This document shows positions 1-7,149 of a DNA stretch of 7,994 bases, one piece after another. The notes under the pieces were generated by a model. It had not been told where the DNA came from. It searched no databases and saw only the letters and a program-made list of their open reading frames with translations. A program made the position numbers and the translations under genes. Origin of the DNA: an uncultured Hyphomicrobiales bacterium (GTDB taxonomy: Bacteria > Pseudomonadota > Alphaproteobacteria > Rhizobiales > Beijerinckiaceae); NCBI GenBank assembly GCA_903916165.1, contig CAIWVR010000088.1, positions 1-7,994 of the forward strand, written 5' to 3'. Positions within the stretch are counted from its first letter, which is position 1. The number at the start of each line of letters is the position of its first letter.

Positions 1-1186
1 GCGAACTGGAATCGACGTCCAGGGCCTCGGCGACGCTTTGCGGCGTGCGCCCGTTGGTATCGCGGGCTGCAGCCTGGCAGCACGCCTCGACGATGCGGGC
101 TATGTCCATAAAACCGATCTGCCGGGCCAAAAAAGCTTCGACCGCAATCTCGTTGGCTGCATTAAGCACAGTTGGCATCGCGCCGCCCTGCTCCAGCGCA
201 GCCATGGCGACACTGAGGGCGGGAAAACGCCCGAAGTCCGGCTTCTCGAAAGAGAGCGTTGCAATCGCGGCAAGATCAAGACGGCGCGCGGCTGTGGGCA
301 CACGCGCCGGAAATCCGAGGCAATGGGCGATCGGCACCTTCATGTCCGGACAGGCGAGACCGGCCACAACGGCACCGTCGGCAAAGGAGACCAGACCATG
401 GACGATGGATTGCGGGTGCACCAGCACACCGAGCTTATGCGCCGGAATGCCGAAAATGTGGTGGGCCTCGATCAATTCGAGCCCCTTGTTCATCAGGCTC
501 GCCGAATCAATGGTCACTTTCGGTCCCATCGACCAATTGGGATGGGCCAGCGCCTGCTCCGGGGTCGCGGCAGCAATGGCCTCGGCGCTCCAGGTCCGAA
601 ACGGACCACCTGACGCGGTCAGGATCATCTCTTCGACGTCCTCGGCCGTGTTGGAGCCGAGCGCCTGGAAGATCGCATTGTGCTCGCTGTCCATCGGCAG
701 GATGCGCGTTCCGGCCTGCGCGGCGGTGCGCATGAACAGGTCGCCGGCGCAGACAAGGCATTCCTTGTTGGCGAGCGCGACCTGGCGGCCAGCAGCCAGC
801 GCTGCATGGGTCGGGCCGACACCGGCCGCCCCGGAAATCGCGGCGACGACGAGGTCACTCTCCCGCAACGCCGCAGCTTCAACCGCCTGGGGTCCCGCAG
901 CAGCCTCGATGCCATGACCCGCGAGGCCAGCTTTCAGATCGCCATAAGCGGCCGGGTCGGATACGGCCGCAAACCGCGCGCCGAGCCGAATCGCCATGCG
1001 CGCCAGAGACGCGCCGTCGCGACCGCCCGCCACCGCCGCCACGACGAAGCCACCGGGCGCGCCCTCGATCACGTCGGCCGTTGACCGGCCGATCGAGCCT
1101 GTCGCACCCAGGATCACGAGACGGCGTGGCGCAACAGCCGCAGGGGCTATCCGCACTTCACGTTCCGCCAGAAGTTGAGGATGCAT
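1..1186 (-). CDS. dxr: 1-deoxy-D-xylulose 5-phosphate reductoisomerase (partial, C-terminus off the left edge)
   Basis: Dxr converts 1-deoxy-D-xylulose 5-phosphate to 2-C-methyl-D-erythritol 4-phosphate using NADPH and a divalent metal, the first committed step of the MEP isoprenoid pathway, in the cytoplasm. The frame stays open for 395 codons from the ATG at 1186-1184 to the left edge, so only a few C-terminal residues should be missing. An NADPH-binding GATGSIG lies at residues 27-33. Other family blocks are ANKECLV (139-145), MDSEHNAIFQ (165-174, with metal ligands D166 and E168), SGGPF (192-196), HPNWSMGPK (215-223), MNKGLELIE (232-240, with E237 as third metal ligand), HPQSIVHG (257-264) and NAANEIAVEAF (342-352). 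The usual serine in ANKES is a cysteine here. The start is 16 nt after the cdsA stop with only a weak AAAGAG upstream; a GTG at codon 11 is an alternative start. Function is near certain; the exact start is less so. Confidence 0.96.
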   Translation of the reverse strand, partial: MHPQLLAEREVRIAPAAVAPRRLVILGATGSIGRSTADVIEGAPGGFVVAAVAGGRDGASLARMAIRLGARFAAVSDPAAYGDLKAGLAGHGIEAAAGPQAVEAAALRESDLVVAAISGAAGVGPTHAALAAGRQVALANKECLVCAGDLFMRTAAQAGTRILPMDSEHNAIFQALGSNTAEDVEEMILTASGGPFRTWSAEAIAAATPEQALAHPNWSMGPKVTIDSASLMNKGLELIEAHHIFGIPAHKLGVLVHPQSIVHGLVSFADGAVVAGLACPDMKVPIAHCLGFPARVPTAARRLDLAAIATLSFEKPDFGRFPALSVAMAALEQGGAMPTVLNAANEIAVEAFLARQIGFMDIARIVEACCQAAARDTNGRTPQSVAEALDVDSSS

Positions 1187-1202
1187 GCCGCTGAAACTCT
1201 TT

Positions 1203-2069
1203 CTACCAGACGAACAGGCCATTGCCCGGTGCGACCGCGCCTGCGCGCAGTCCCCCGAGAATGGCCGCGAAGATGGCGGCGGCGATAAAGCCGTCAAGAC
1301 GATCCATGACGCCACCATGGCCCGGAATGAGACAGCTGGAATCCTTGCGCCCATAGCGCCGCTTCATCGACGATTCAAACAGGTCGCCGCCCTGTGCCAA
1401 GGCTCCGGTTACCAACCCGAGCAGCAGGACCGGACCAATGGCCAGAGGTGCCGACATCGCCCAGAGCCCGACCAGGCCCAGCACAGAACCCGATGTGATT
1501 CCCACGATGAACCCGGCCCATGTTTTGGACGGCGACACGCGCGGCCAGAGCTTGGGGCCCCCAATCAGGCGGCCACCGAAATAGGCCATGATGTCAGTGC
1601 CCCAGACAATGGCGAACAGCCAAAGAATGGCCTCGACACCGTTGAAGATCGACATCCGCAGCAGGACCACGGCCAGGACAAGTGCACCCGCATAAAGGAT
1701 GCCTACGGCATTCCAGATACGGGTCGGACCGGGCACAAAAAACAAGGTGGCGAAGGTGCCGACCAACAACATGACGAGCGCGGCGTCGCGCGCGCCCAGC
1801 GCGGCGAGTCCGGCCACCAGCGCAATCACGGCTCCGCCGCCCAACATTCGGATCTGTTGGCGGGGACCGCCGGTCATCCGCTGCCATTCCCAATGTACGG
1901 CGACCGCCGCCACAAGCCAGAAGGCGACAAAGGTGAACCCACCCACATAAAGGGCGGAGAGCGACAGAATGATCATCACCACGCCCGACACAAGGCGCGG
2001 AACGAGGTCGCCGAGCATGGAGGCAATCTTTGCCACGACATTTCCGTTGGTTGCGGGCCCGTCTGTCAT
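1203..2069 (-). CDS. cdsA: Phosphatidate cytidylyltransferase (CDP-diacylglycerol synthase)
   Basis: CdsA is an integral inner-membrane enzyme that makes CDP-diacylglycerol from phosphatidic acid and CTP, the precursor of bacterial phospholipids. The 288-residue protein is close to family length. It is very hydrophobic, with several likely transmembrane helices between about residues 25 and 225 and another near 260-274. The family signature sits at 233-259: [11 protein letters not shown] followed by [12 protein letters not shown], carrying the conserved K, D, H and D residues. An upstream conserved block SPSKTWAG is at 179-186. The ATG overlaps the uppS stop in an ATGA (2069-2066) and has no clear Shine-Dalgarno sequence, so translation is probably coupled to uppS. 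dxr follows 16 nt after its stop. The next gene beyond dxr in related genomes is usually the membrane protease rseP, outside this window. Confidence 0.97.
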   Translation of the reverse strand: MTDGPATNGNVVAKIASMLGDLVPRLVSGVVMIILSLSALYVGGFTFVAFWLVAAVAVHWEWQRMTGGPRQQIRMLGGGAVIALVAGLAALGARDAALVMLLVGTFATLFFVPGPTRIWNAVGILYAGALVLAVVLLRMSIFNGVEAILWLFAIVWGTDIMAYFGGRLIGGPKLWPRVSPSKTWAGFIVGITSGSVLGLVGLWAMSAPLAIGPVLLLGLVTGALAQGGDLFESSMKRRYGRKDSSCLIPGHGGVMDRLDGFIAAAIFAAILGGLRAGAVAPGNGLFVW

Positions 2070-2845
2070 GAGGCTGACATCACGTCACGTCTGAGAAGGC
2101 CACCAAACCGGCGTTCGCGCGCGCCATATTGTGCGAGGGCCCCCTCGAGCGCAGCGTGATCAAAGTCCGGCCAGTGGATCGGCAGAAAGACAAGCTCGGC
2201 ATAGGCGGCCTGCCACATCAGGAAGTTGGACAGGCGCTGCTCGCCCGAGGTGCGAATGATGAGATCCGGATCGGGCAGGTCAGCCGTGTAAAGCGCGGCA
2301 CTGATCGCCGCAGGATCGATGGACGCAGGATCAATCTCGCCTTTCAGGGCGCGCAGCGCCAACGTTCTGGCTGCCTGCGCAATTTCCTGACGCCCGCCAT
2401 AATTGAAGGCGATGACCAGAGTCAGTCCGGTGTTTTCGACGGTCAGGTCCTGCGCTTCGTCCAGCAGGCTACACAGGTCAGCCGACAGGCCATCGCGCGA
2501 GCCGATGACGCGCACGCGCACCATCTGCCTGTGGAGCTCGGCCAGATCCTTGCGGATGAAGCGTTTCAGCAATCCCATAAGGTCCTGGACCTCCTGGGGC
2601 GGACGCGACCAGTTCTCGGACGAGAATGCATAGAGCGTCAGATAGGCAATGCCGAGGTCGATGGCAGCGCGCACCGTGCGGCGGACGGCTTCAACGCCCC
2701 GTCGATGCCCCTCGATGCGCGGCAAGGACCGTGCGGATGCCCAGCGGCCGTTGCCATCCATGATGATCCCGACATGTCTGGGAAAGTCCTGGCGCAGCTG
2801 ATCGATGCTCGATGACATTTGGCGCTTATCCAAGACGGGATCCAT
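2066..2845 (-). CDS. uppS: Undecaprenyl diphosphate synthase (cis-prenyltransferase)
   Basis: UppS condenses isopentenyl diphosphate onto farnesyl diphosphate in cis to give C55 undecaprenyl diphosphate, the lipid carrier for peptidoglycan and surface polysaccharides. With the start chosen here the protein has 259 residues, a normal length. Family blocks in order are [10 protein letters not shown] at 27-36 (catalytic D30), YAFSSENW at 72-79, NYGGRQEI at 148-155, [11 protein letters not shown] at 199-209 and a WPDF near 225-228. The frame is open upstream to a GTG at 2866, but the ATG at 2845 has a GGAG seven bases upstream and the GTG does not, so 2845 is preferred; an ATG at 2818 is a third option with no good ribosome site. 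It starts 31 nt after frr and overlaps cdsA by four bases. Its isoprenoid substrates come from the pathway that dxr begins. Confidence 0.96.
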   Translation of the reverse strand: MDPVLDKRQMSSSIDQLRQDFPRHVGIIMDGNGRWASARSLPRIEGHRRGVEAVRRTVRAAIDLGIAYLTLYAFSSENWSRPPQEVQDLMGLLKRFIRKDLAELHRQMVRVRVIGSRDGLSADLCSLLDEAQDLTVENTGLTLVIAFNYGGRQEIAQAARTLALRALKGEIDPASIDPAAISAALYTADLPDPDLIIRTSGEQRLSNFLMWQAAYAELVFLPIHWPDFDHAALEGALAQYGARERRFGGLLRRDVMSAS

Positions 2846-2852
2846 GAAACGA

Positions 2853-2856
2853 CTCC
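2853..2856 (-). promoter_or_regulatory. Ribosome binding site deciding the uppS start
   Basis: On the minus strand GGAG lies seven bases before the ATG at 2845. The longer frame beginning at GTG 2866 and the shorter one at ATG 2818 have no comparable site, so this element supports the 259-residue form. This is inferred from sequence only. Confidence 0.6.
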
Positions 2857-2876
2857 AGGCTGGCACGACCGCGCCA

Positions 2877-3437
2877 TTAAACCTGCATGATTTCCTTTTC
2901 CTTCCCGACCAACACCTGATCGACTTCGGAAATATGTGCGTCGGTGATCTTCTGAACTTCGCCGGCCTGACGCTTCTCGTCGTCCTCGCTGATCGCTTTG
3001 TCCTTCAGAAGCTTCTTGAGGATGTCGATGCCATCACGACGGACATGGCGGACGGCGACGCGCGCTTCCTCGGAATATTTATGCGCAACCTTCACCAGCT
3101 CCTTGCGGCGCTGCTCGTTCAGCTCGGGGATGCGGATGCGCAGCACCTGGCCTTCGATGTTCGGGCTGAGGCCGAGATTGGAATCGCGGATCGCCTTTTC
3201 AACGGCATTGACCATGCTCTTGTCCCAGACCTGCACGGAAATCATCCGCGGCTCGGGAATGGAGATCGTGGCCACCTGTGAGAGTGGCATGGACGAGCCA
3301 TAGGCATGGACAATGACCGGCTCCACCAGCGCAGCTGAGGCGCGTCCCGTACGCAGGCCATTCAGTTCATGCCTCAGGGCACCGATGGCCCCCTGCATGC
3401 GCCGTTTCAGGTCGGCCAGATCGAATTGTTCACTCAT
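2877..3437 (-). CDS. frr: Ribosome recycling factor
   Basis: RRF works with EF-G to split the post-termination ribosome after peptide release. The 186-residue product matches the usual length of about 185. It has the conserved LRTGRAS at 28-34, a beta-rich middle domain beginning around residue 36 ([19 protein letters not shown]), the PEPRM segment at 61-65, and the long C-terminal helical region with [14 protein letters not shown] (103-116) and HVRRD (131-135). An in-frame GTG at 3464 would add nine residues, but the ATG at 3437 has AGGGA six bases upstream and gives the standard [14 protein letters not shown] beginning. It lies 68 nt downstream of pyrH and 31 nt upstream of uppS, in the usual conserved order. 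There is no sign of damage. Confidence 0.97.
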   Translation of the reverse strand: MSEQFDLADLKRRMQGAIGALRHELNGLRTGRASAALVEPVIVHAYGSSMPLSQVATISIPEPRMISVQVWDKSMVNAVEKAIRDSNLGLSPNIEGQVLRIRIPELNEQRRKELVKVAHKYSEEARVAVRHVRRDGIDILKKLLKDKAISEDDEKRQAGEVQKITDAHISEVDQVLVGKEKEIMQV

Positions 3438-3443
3438 GACGAT

Positions 3444-3448
3444 TCCCT
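3444..3448 (-). promoter_or_regulatory. Ribosome binding site deciding the frr start
   Basis: AGGGA on the minus strand, six bases before ATG 3437, favours this start over the in-frame GTG at 3464. Confidence 0.6.
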
Positions 3449-3505
3449 GTCGAATTAGTTTCACGTCCCGCCGCGCCTGCCGTCTGCCCTCGCAGTCTGG
3501 CGCGA

Positions 3506-4237
3506 TCAGGGCGTGACGATGGTCGCGGGGTTGCGGCCCTCAAGCGCACCAAGGATTGCCCCCGGCTCACCAATCGAGAACACGATTATCGGAATCCGGT
3601 TCTCCCGGGCAAGAGCGAAGGCGGCAGTATCCATCACGGCGAGATTTTTCGAAATGGCCTCGTCATGGGTCAGCGTGTCGTAGCGGGTCGCGGTCGGGTC
3701 CTTTTTAGGATCCGCCGTATAGACACCATCGACCTGCGTCGCCTTCATCACGGCATCGGCCGAAAGCTCGGCGGCGCGCAGCGCCGCGCCCGTGTCGGTG
3801 GTGAAAAAGGGATTGCCGGTGCCGCCCGCCAGCACGATGACGCGCGCCTTGCCGAGGTGGTTCAGCGCCGCCTGGCGCGAATAAGGCTGGCAGACGGACG
3901 GCATAGGGACGGCCGAGAGCGCGCGCGCCGCACGTCCCTCGCCCTCGATCGCCTGCTCGAGTGCCAGCGCATTCATCACAGTCGCCAGCATGCCGATGGA
4001 ATCGGCGCGGGCACGCTCGATGCCCTTGTCTGCACCCTGGATGCCGCGGAAGAAATTACCGCCGCCCACGACGACACCGATCTCGACGCCGGTGGCCGCC
4101 GCAGCGGCAAGATCGGCGGCGATCCGCTGGACAGTTTCTTCGTGCAGGCCATGCGTGAGCGGCCCCATCAGGGCCTCACCCGACAGCTTCACGATCACGC
4201 GTTTCCAAGGGAAGAGCCTCTGGGCGGGAACGGACAT
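3506..4237 (-). CDS. pyrH: Uridylate kinase (UMP kinase)
   Basis: PyrH phosphorylates UMP to UDP with ATP, feeding all pyrimidine nucleotide pools; it belongs to the amino acid kinase fold and acts as a cytoplasmic hexamer. The 243-residue product is of normal length. Visible blocks are [10 protein letters not shown] (14-23, phosphate binding), [11 protein letters not shown] (55-65), [11 protein letters not shown] (79-89), [21 protein letters not shown] (137-157, nucleotide and acceptor contacts) and [17 protein letters not shown] (165-181). The ATG at 4237 is preceded by a strong GAGGAGG at 4248-4242. It is the first gene after the tsf terminator, so it probably has its own promoter in the 4238-4342 spacer or relies on readthrough. 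frr follows after 68 nt. That spacer holds a bulged GC-rich inverted repeat (3473-3503) but no T tract. Confidence 0.97.
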   Translation of the reverse strand: MSVPAQRLFPWKRVIVKLSGEALMGPLTHGLHEETVQRIAADLAAAAATGVEIGVVVGGGNFFRGIQGADKGIERARADSIGMLATVMNALALEQAIEGEGRAARALSAVPMPSVCQPYSRQAALNHLGKARVIVLAGGTGNPFFTTDTGAALRAAELSADAVMKATQVDGVYTADPKKDPTATRYDTLTHDEAISKNLAVMDTAAFALARENRIPIIVFSIGEPGAILGALEGRNPATIVTP

Positions 4238-4255
4238 GGAGCCTCCTCGGGACGG

Positions 4256-4284
4256 GTACGGTTTCTGACGGGCGTCAAAGTCAA
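4256..4284 (-). promoter_or_regulatory. Candidate weak promoter for pyrH and downstream genes
   Basis: On the minus strand a TTGACT at 4284-4279 resembles a sigma-70 -35 box and lies just after the tsf terminator, where a promoter for pyrH-frr-uppS-cdsA-dxr would be expected. At 17 bases the -10 position reads CCGTAC, a poor match. Alphaproteobacterial promoters often keep the -35 better than the -10, so I list it with low confidence. Confidence 0.3.
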
Positions 4285-4320
4285 GCCGCGATCCTCTCTA
4301 GAGCGAATCGCAGTCCGCCG

Positions 4321-4333
4321 CCAGTTCAACTGG
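4321..4333. repeat. Perfect 13-bp palindrome in the tsf-pyrH spacer
   Basis: CCAGTT and AACTGG flank a single central base (CCAGTT-C-AACTGG). It sits between the tsf terminator and the pyrH promoter candidate. The arms are short enough to be chance, but a compact symmetric site could bind a dimeric regulator. No T tract follows, so it is not a terminator. Confidence 0.5.
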
Positions 4334-4342
4334 TCGACTCAT

Positions 4343-4366
4343 AAAAAAGGCGGCCCGAAGGCCGCC
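4343..4366 (-). terminator. Rho-independent terminator after tsf
   Basis: Read on the minus strand, GGCGGCC and GGCCGCC form a perfect 7-bp stem (4366-4360 with 4355-4349) closed by a C(UUCG)G tetraloop, followed directly by six T residues (4348-4343). It begins 21 nt after the tsf stop. This is a textbook intrinsic terminator and separates rpsB-tsf from pyrH onward. Confidence 0.92.
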
Positions 4367-4387
4367 CTCAATTCAAGCGGGGGCGTG

Positions 4388-5308
4388 TCAGCCCTTGCTC
4401 ATCGACGCGACTTCGGCCGCGAAGTCGGCTTCCTGCTTCTGGATGCCTTCACCCAGCGCATAGCGGACAAAACCCTTGAGCACGACCGGCGCACCGGCCG
4501 CCTTGGCGGCTTCGGTGACGACCTGCGAGACCGTCTTGGACGGCTCGTGGATGAAGGCCTGATCGAGCAGGCAGACTTCCTTAAAGTAAGACTTCAGGCC
4601 CGATTCGACGATTTTCTCGAGCACGTTGGCAGGCTTACCAACATTCTTCTCGCGCAACACATTCTTCTCGCGCTCAACAATGGCTGGGTCCATCTGCGAA
4701 CCTTCGAGCGCCAGCGGCGAGGCGGCTGCAACATGCATGGCGATCTTGCGGCCGAGGTCGGCGAGGACGTCGCCATCTCCGGTCGATTCAAGCGCGACGA
4801 TGACACCGATCTTGCCGAGGCCGTCGCTGACGGCGTTGTGCACATAGGAACCAACCTTGCCGGCGGTCACGTCAAGAACGGCGGCACGGCGCAGCGTCAT
4901 ATTCTCGCCGATCGTGGCGATGGCATTGGCGATGGCGTCGGCAACATTGCCGCCAGCCGGATAGGCGGCGCTTTTCAGCGCCTCGGCATCGGCATTGCCG
5001 GTCGCGACGACAACAGAGGCGATGGCCTTTGTGAGCGCCTGGAAGTCGCTGTTGCGGGCGACGAAATCGGTCTCGGAATTGACTTCGACAACCACGCCGC
5101 GCGTGCCTTCGATAGCGACAGCGACCAAGCCCTCAGCGGCGATGCGGTCAGACTTTTTGGCAGCCTTGGAAAGACCCTTCTTGCGCAGCCAGTCAATCGC
5201 GGCCTCGATCTCACCGGCCGTCTCGTTCAGCGCGGACTTGCAGTCCATCATGCCGGCGCCGGTCCTCTCACGAAGATCCTTCACCATCGCGGCAGTGATA
5301 ATCGCCAT
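4388..5308 (-). CDS. tsf: Elongation factor Ts
   Basis: EF-Ts is the guanine nucleotide exchange factor that recharges EF-Tu from GDP to GTP form. The 306-residue product is slightly longer than the E. coli protein (283) and looks complete. The N-terminal UBA-like module spans about residues 1-55 and contains the first family signature [16 protein letters not shown] (12-27). The second signature [12 protein letters not shown] is at 75-86 and includes the TDFV motif that contacts EF-Tu. Two EF-Ts core subdomains follow. The ATG at 5308 has an AGGA eight bases upstream (5320-5317). It lies 147 nt downstream of rpsB, its near-universal partner, and upstream of a strong terminator. Confidence 0.97.
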   Translation of the reverse strand: MAIITAAMVKDLRERTGAGMMDCKSALNETAGEIEAAIDWLRKKGLSKAAKKSDRIAAEGLVAVAIEGTRGVVVEVNSETDFVARNSDFQALTKAIASVVVATGNADAEALKSAAYPAGGNVADAIANAIATIGENMTLRRAAVLDVTAGKVGSYVHNAVSDGLGKIGVIVALESTGDGDVLADLGRKIAMHVAAASPLALEGSQMDPAIVEREKNVLREKNVGKPANVLEKIVESGLKSYFKEVCLLDQAFIHEPSKTVSQVVTEAAKAAGAPVVLKGFVRYALGEGIQKQEADFAAEVASMSKG

Positions 5309-5387
5309 GGGTATCGTCCTTTCTCAGGCGTCGCCCCGGGCCCCTGCCCCGGCGATCGCATTATGCGCTTCAAGCGGAAATTGATGA

Positions 5388-5402
5388 CGTTTCGACGAAA
5401 CG
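5388..5402. repeat. 15-bp palindrome in the rpsB-tsf spacer
   Basis: CGTTTCG and CGAAACG are perfect inverted copies around one central A. The element begins four bases after the GC-rich hairpin at 5406-5429 in the direction of transcription, where the U tract of a terminator would normally be. It could be a DNA-binding site, a second small RNA stem, or chance. Confidence 0.55.
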
Positions 5403-5405
5403 ACA

Positions 5406-5429
5406 ACGGCGGGCTCTCGGGCCCGCCGT
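5406..5429 (-). terminator. Terminator-like or attenuating hairpin between rpsB and tsf
   Basis: A perfect 9-bp GC-rich stem, ACGGCGGGC with GCCCGCCGT, encloses a six-base loop 26 nt after the rpsB stop. The minus-strand sequence after it is T-rich but broken (TGTCGTTTCG), so it is a weaker terminator than the one after tsf. In E. coli the rpsB-tsf spacer also has a terminator-like hairpin that lets part of the transcripts through; a similar role here is inference. It may also protect the rpsB 3' end from exonucleases. Confidence 0.6.
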
Positions 5430-5455
5430 CACCGGTTGCTGTAAAGCCGACTGGA

Positions 5456-6481
5456 TCAGGCGGAGATCAGCGCGCGGGCCTGGTTGATCCAGCCGTCACG
5501 GTCGATGCGGCCGCTCAGCTTCAGGTCAGCGTCGACCTTGATCATGTCTTCAGGCGTCATCGCGGCAACCTGCCAGTAATGGAACAGGCCAGCATCGTTC
5601 AGCTTCTTCACGATCTGCGGACCAACACCCTGCAGCTTGGCAAGATCGTCGGGCGCGCCGCGGGGAGCCGTCAGCAGTTCGAAGGGGGCGCCTTCGTAAT
5701 CTCCGACTGGTGCCGCTTCGACGACCGGGGCGATCTGGAGAGCTTCCTCGACCGGCGCGTCGAACGAGCCGACGTCAATGCCAGCCGAACCCTGGCTGCG
5801 CGAAATGCCGTCGATCGCGGCGCGGGCGATGAGGTCGCAATACAGCGCAATGGCGCGGCCGGCGTCGTCATTGCCCGGAACCGGGAAGGTAATGCCCTGC
5901 GGATCGCAGTTCGTGTCGAGGATGGCGGCGACCGGGATGTTGAGGCGGTTCGCCTCCTTGATCGCCAGCTGCTCCTTGTTGGTGTCGATGACGAAGATCA
6001 GGTCGGGCGTGCCGCCCATGTCCTTGATGCCGCCAAGAGCCTTTTCCAGCTTCTCGCGCTCACGCGACAGGAGCAGACGCTCCTTCTTGGTGAGGCCTGA
6101 GGCGCCAGCCGAGAGCTGCTCGTCGAGCTTGCGCAGGCGCTGGATCGAGCCGGAGATGGTCTTCCAGTTGGTCAGCATGCCGCCGAGCCAACGCGAGTTG
6201 ATGTAATACTGGGCCGAACGCTTGGCAGCGTCGGCGATCTGGTCAGCCGCCTGGCGCTTGGTGCCGACGAACAGCACGCGACCACCGCGGGCGACCGTGT
6301 CCGACACGGCCTTCAACGCCTGATGCAGCAGCGGAACGGACTGCGCGAGGTCGATGATGTGGATGTTGTTGCGTGTGCCGAAGATGAAGGGGGCCATCTT
6401 CGGGTTCCAGCGGTGCGACTGGTGGCCGAAATGAGCGCCGGCTTCGAGCAGCGTACGCATGGAAAATTCGGGAAGCGCCAT
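5456..6481 (-). CDS. rpsB: Small-subunit ribosomal protein S2 with a C-terminal helix-hairpin-helix-like extension
   Basis: S2 binds the 30S subunit late in assembly, near S1. The product has 341 residues against about 241 in E. coli. The S2 core covers residues 1 to about 228: [16 protein letters not shown] near the start, [11 protein letters not shown] (25-35), VGTKRQA (72-78), WLGGMLTNW (98-106), [19 protein letters not shown] (159-177) and [11 protein letters not shown] (201-211). An acidic, alanine- and proline-rich linker follows (about 231-275). A compact tail at 277-339 contains [21 protein letters not shown] and RDGWINQA, which resembles a helix-hairpin-helix fold with a GVGP hairpin. 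The frame is open 20 residues upstream of the chosen ATG, but MALPEFSM is the normal S2 beginning and has GGAG ten bases upstream. A clear promoter and folded leader precede it, fitting autoregulation by S2. Confidence 0.96.
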   Translation of the reverse strand: MALPEFSMRTLLEAGAHFGHQSHRWNPKMAPFIFGTRNNIHIIDLAQSVPLLHQALKAVSDTVARGGRVLFVGTKRQAADQIADAAKRSAQYYINSRWLGGMLTNWKTISGSIQRLRKLDEQLSAGASGLTKKERLLLSREREKLEKALGGIKDMGGTPDLIFVIDTNKEQLAIKEANRLNIPVAAILDTNCDPQGITFPVPGNDDAGRAIALYCDLIARAAIDGISRSQGSAGIDVGSFDAPVEEALQIAPVVEAAPVGDYEGAPFELLTAPRGAPDDLAKLQGVGPQIVKKLNDAGLFHYWQVAAMTPEDMIKVDADLKLSGRIDRDGWINQARALISA

Positions 6482-6491
6482 GATCTGTATT

Positions 6492-6580
6492 CTCCGGTTG
6501 AACCTCGGCGGAGGATTTGGGCCGGCTGGAAGCCGAACCACCGGAGCGAACCCTTGAAGCAGGGACGCAACAACTCCGCC
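6492..6580 (-). promoter_or_regulatory. Structured rpsB leader, candidate S2 autoregulatory element
   Basis: The leader can fold into a three-way junction. CTCCGGT (6546-6540) pairs with ACCGGAG (6498-6492), which contains the rpsB Shine-Dalgarno GGAG. Inside are two hairpins: CGGCT-TCC-AGCCG (6535-6523) and CCTC-CGCC-GAGG (6514-6503). An upstream GGCGGAG (6580-6574) is perfectly complementary to CTCCGCC (6513-6507) in the last hairpin, giving an alternative or pseudoknotted fold. A weaker CCCT/AGGG hairpin lies between. The base pairing is visible in the sequence; that S2 binds it is inference from the known autoregulation of rpsB-tsf in E. coli. Confidence 0.45.
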
Positions 6581-6595
6581 TGTGGAATGGGCGCG

Positions 6596-6624
6596 CTTAT
6601 AGGCGAGCTTGCCAGAGGACGCAA
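6596..6624 (-). promoter_or_regulatory. Sigma-70-type promoter of rpsB-tsf
   Basis: On the minus strand TTGCGT (6624-6619) and TATAAG (6601-6596) are separated by exactly 17 bases. Each is a four- or five-of-six match to the housekeeping consensus. The expected transcript start near 6590 leaves a leader of about 108 nt before the rpsB ATG. The -35 box lies about 20 nt after the stop of the response regulator gene. Confidence 0.7.
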
Positions 6625-6644
6625 GGTGGGATCGGGAAAATCAG

Positions 6645-7034
6645 CTATCTCACGTGCAGACGCGTCAGGCTTTTCAGCAGATCCGCTGTCCGGTAGGGCT
6701 TGGCCAGAAAGATCGACCCCGGCACGGCGCGATGGGGCGCGAGTTCGTTGCCAGAAGCGTAAACCACGCCAAGTTCAGGGGCCAGGATTCGCGCGCGCTC
6801 GGCCAGGTCCCAGCCGTCCAGCTGGCCAGGCATGCGAATGTCGGTAAACAGGATACGAACCTCTTCGCCACAGCTGTAGCGGCGGCGCAGAAGGCTCAGG
6901 GCCTCGTCGGCAGACTTGGCTTCCAGGTCATCGAATCCGGCATCCTCAAGATCCATGCCCACGATTTCGCGCACGATCTGCTCGTCCTCCACCACGAGAA
7001 CCATCGATTTGCCGCCCTCACTCGTCAATTCCAT
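6645..7034 (-). CDS. Single-domain response regulator (receiver domain only)
   Basis: The product is one CheY-like receiver domain with no output domain, 129 residues with the ATG at 7034. Receiver hallmarks are visible: the acidic pocket VVEDEQ (14-19, with E17 and D18), the phospho-acceptor D65 in LFTDIRMPG (62-70), the switch residue S94 in VYASG, and K112 in AKPY. A receiver of this kind is normally phosphorylated by a histidine kinase and acts by protein contact, or serves in a phosphorelay. No kinase gene is next to it, so partner and pathway are unknown. The start is unsure: the frame opens at a GTG at 7052 directly after a GGAG, and an ATG at 7004 would begin right at the receiver core; none has an ideal ribosome site. 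It sits between dnaE and the rpsB promoter, in the same direction. No terminator is visible after it. Confidence 0.88.
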   Translation of the reverse strand: MELTSEGGKSMVLVVEDEQIVREIVGMDLEDAGFDDLEAKSADEALSLLRRRYSCGEEVRILFTDIRMPGQLDGWDLAERARILAPELGVVYASGNELAPHRAVPGSIFLAKPYRTADLLKSLTRLHVR

Positions 7035-7127
7035 AGGCCTGAAACCCCGCACCTCCGGCAGATGAACTCCCGCACGACAGGAGCACCTCTCTTACGCACC
7101 CAACCGGGCAGCAGGCCAGTGCGACGG

Positions 7128-7145
7128 CGTCACATGGCCGTGACG
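7128..7145. repeat. Inverted repeat just after dnaE
   Basis: CGTCAC and GTGACG form a 6-bp inverted repeat with a six-base loop, starting five bases after the dnaE stop. There is no T tract on the minus-strand side, so it is at best a weak or Rho-assisted terminator or an RNA-stabilising stem. The rest of the dnaE to response regulator spacer (about 115 bases) shows no clear promoter. Confidence 0.4.
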
Positions 7146-7149
7146 ACAT

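Noticed and set aside
507..915. Two short minus-strand frames inside dxr that might suggest a frameshift
   Set aside because: The dxr frame reads through without a stop from 1186 to the left edge with all family motifs in one frame; these are out-of-frame shadows.
45..917. A plus-strand open frame of 290 codons over dxr
   Set aside because: dxr is complete and well conserved on the other strand; this frame is an Ala/Ser/Arg-rich shadow.
1185..2159. A plus-strand open frame of 324 codons over cdsA
   Set aside because: It is antisense to cdsA, which has its full family signature; the translation is hydrophilic and low in complexity with no domain.
2861..2876. A small hairpin (TGGCGC/GTGCCA with one G-U pair) right after the frr stop
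   Set aside because: It has no T tract and lies within a tightly packed run of genes; too short to call a terminator or regulator.
4305..4340. Two GANTC sites (4305-4309 and 4336-4340), with a third at 3441-3445 near the frr start, as possible CcrM methylation control
   Set aside because: GANTC occurs repeatedly through the window at a rate that looks close to chance, so the spacer sites alone are not evidence of cell-cycle control.
5360..5388. A possible internal tsf promoter with CATAAT at 5365-5360
   Set aside because: The -10 match is good, but at 16 to 18 bases spacing there is no acceptable -35 (GTCATC at best).
3665..6100. A plus-strand open frame of 811 codons running antisense through pyrH, tsf and rpsB
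   Set aside because: It is antisense to three certain genes and crosses two of their spacers and terminators. Its translation is rich in Arg, Gly, Asp and His with no recognisable domain. Long antisense frames are common in high-GC genomes with strong third-position bias.
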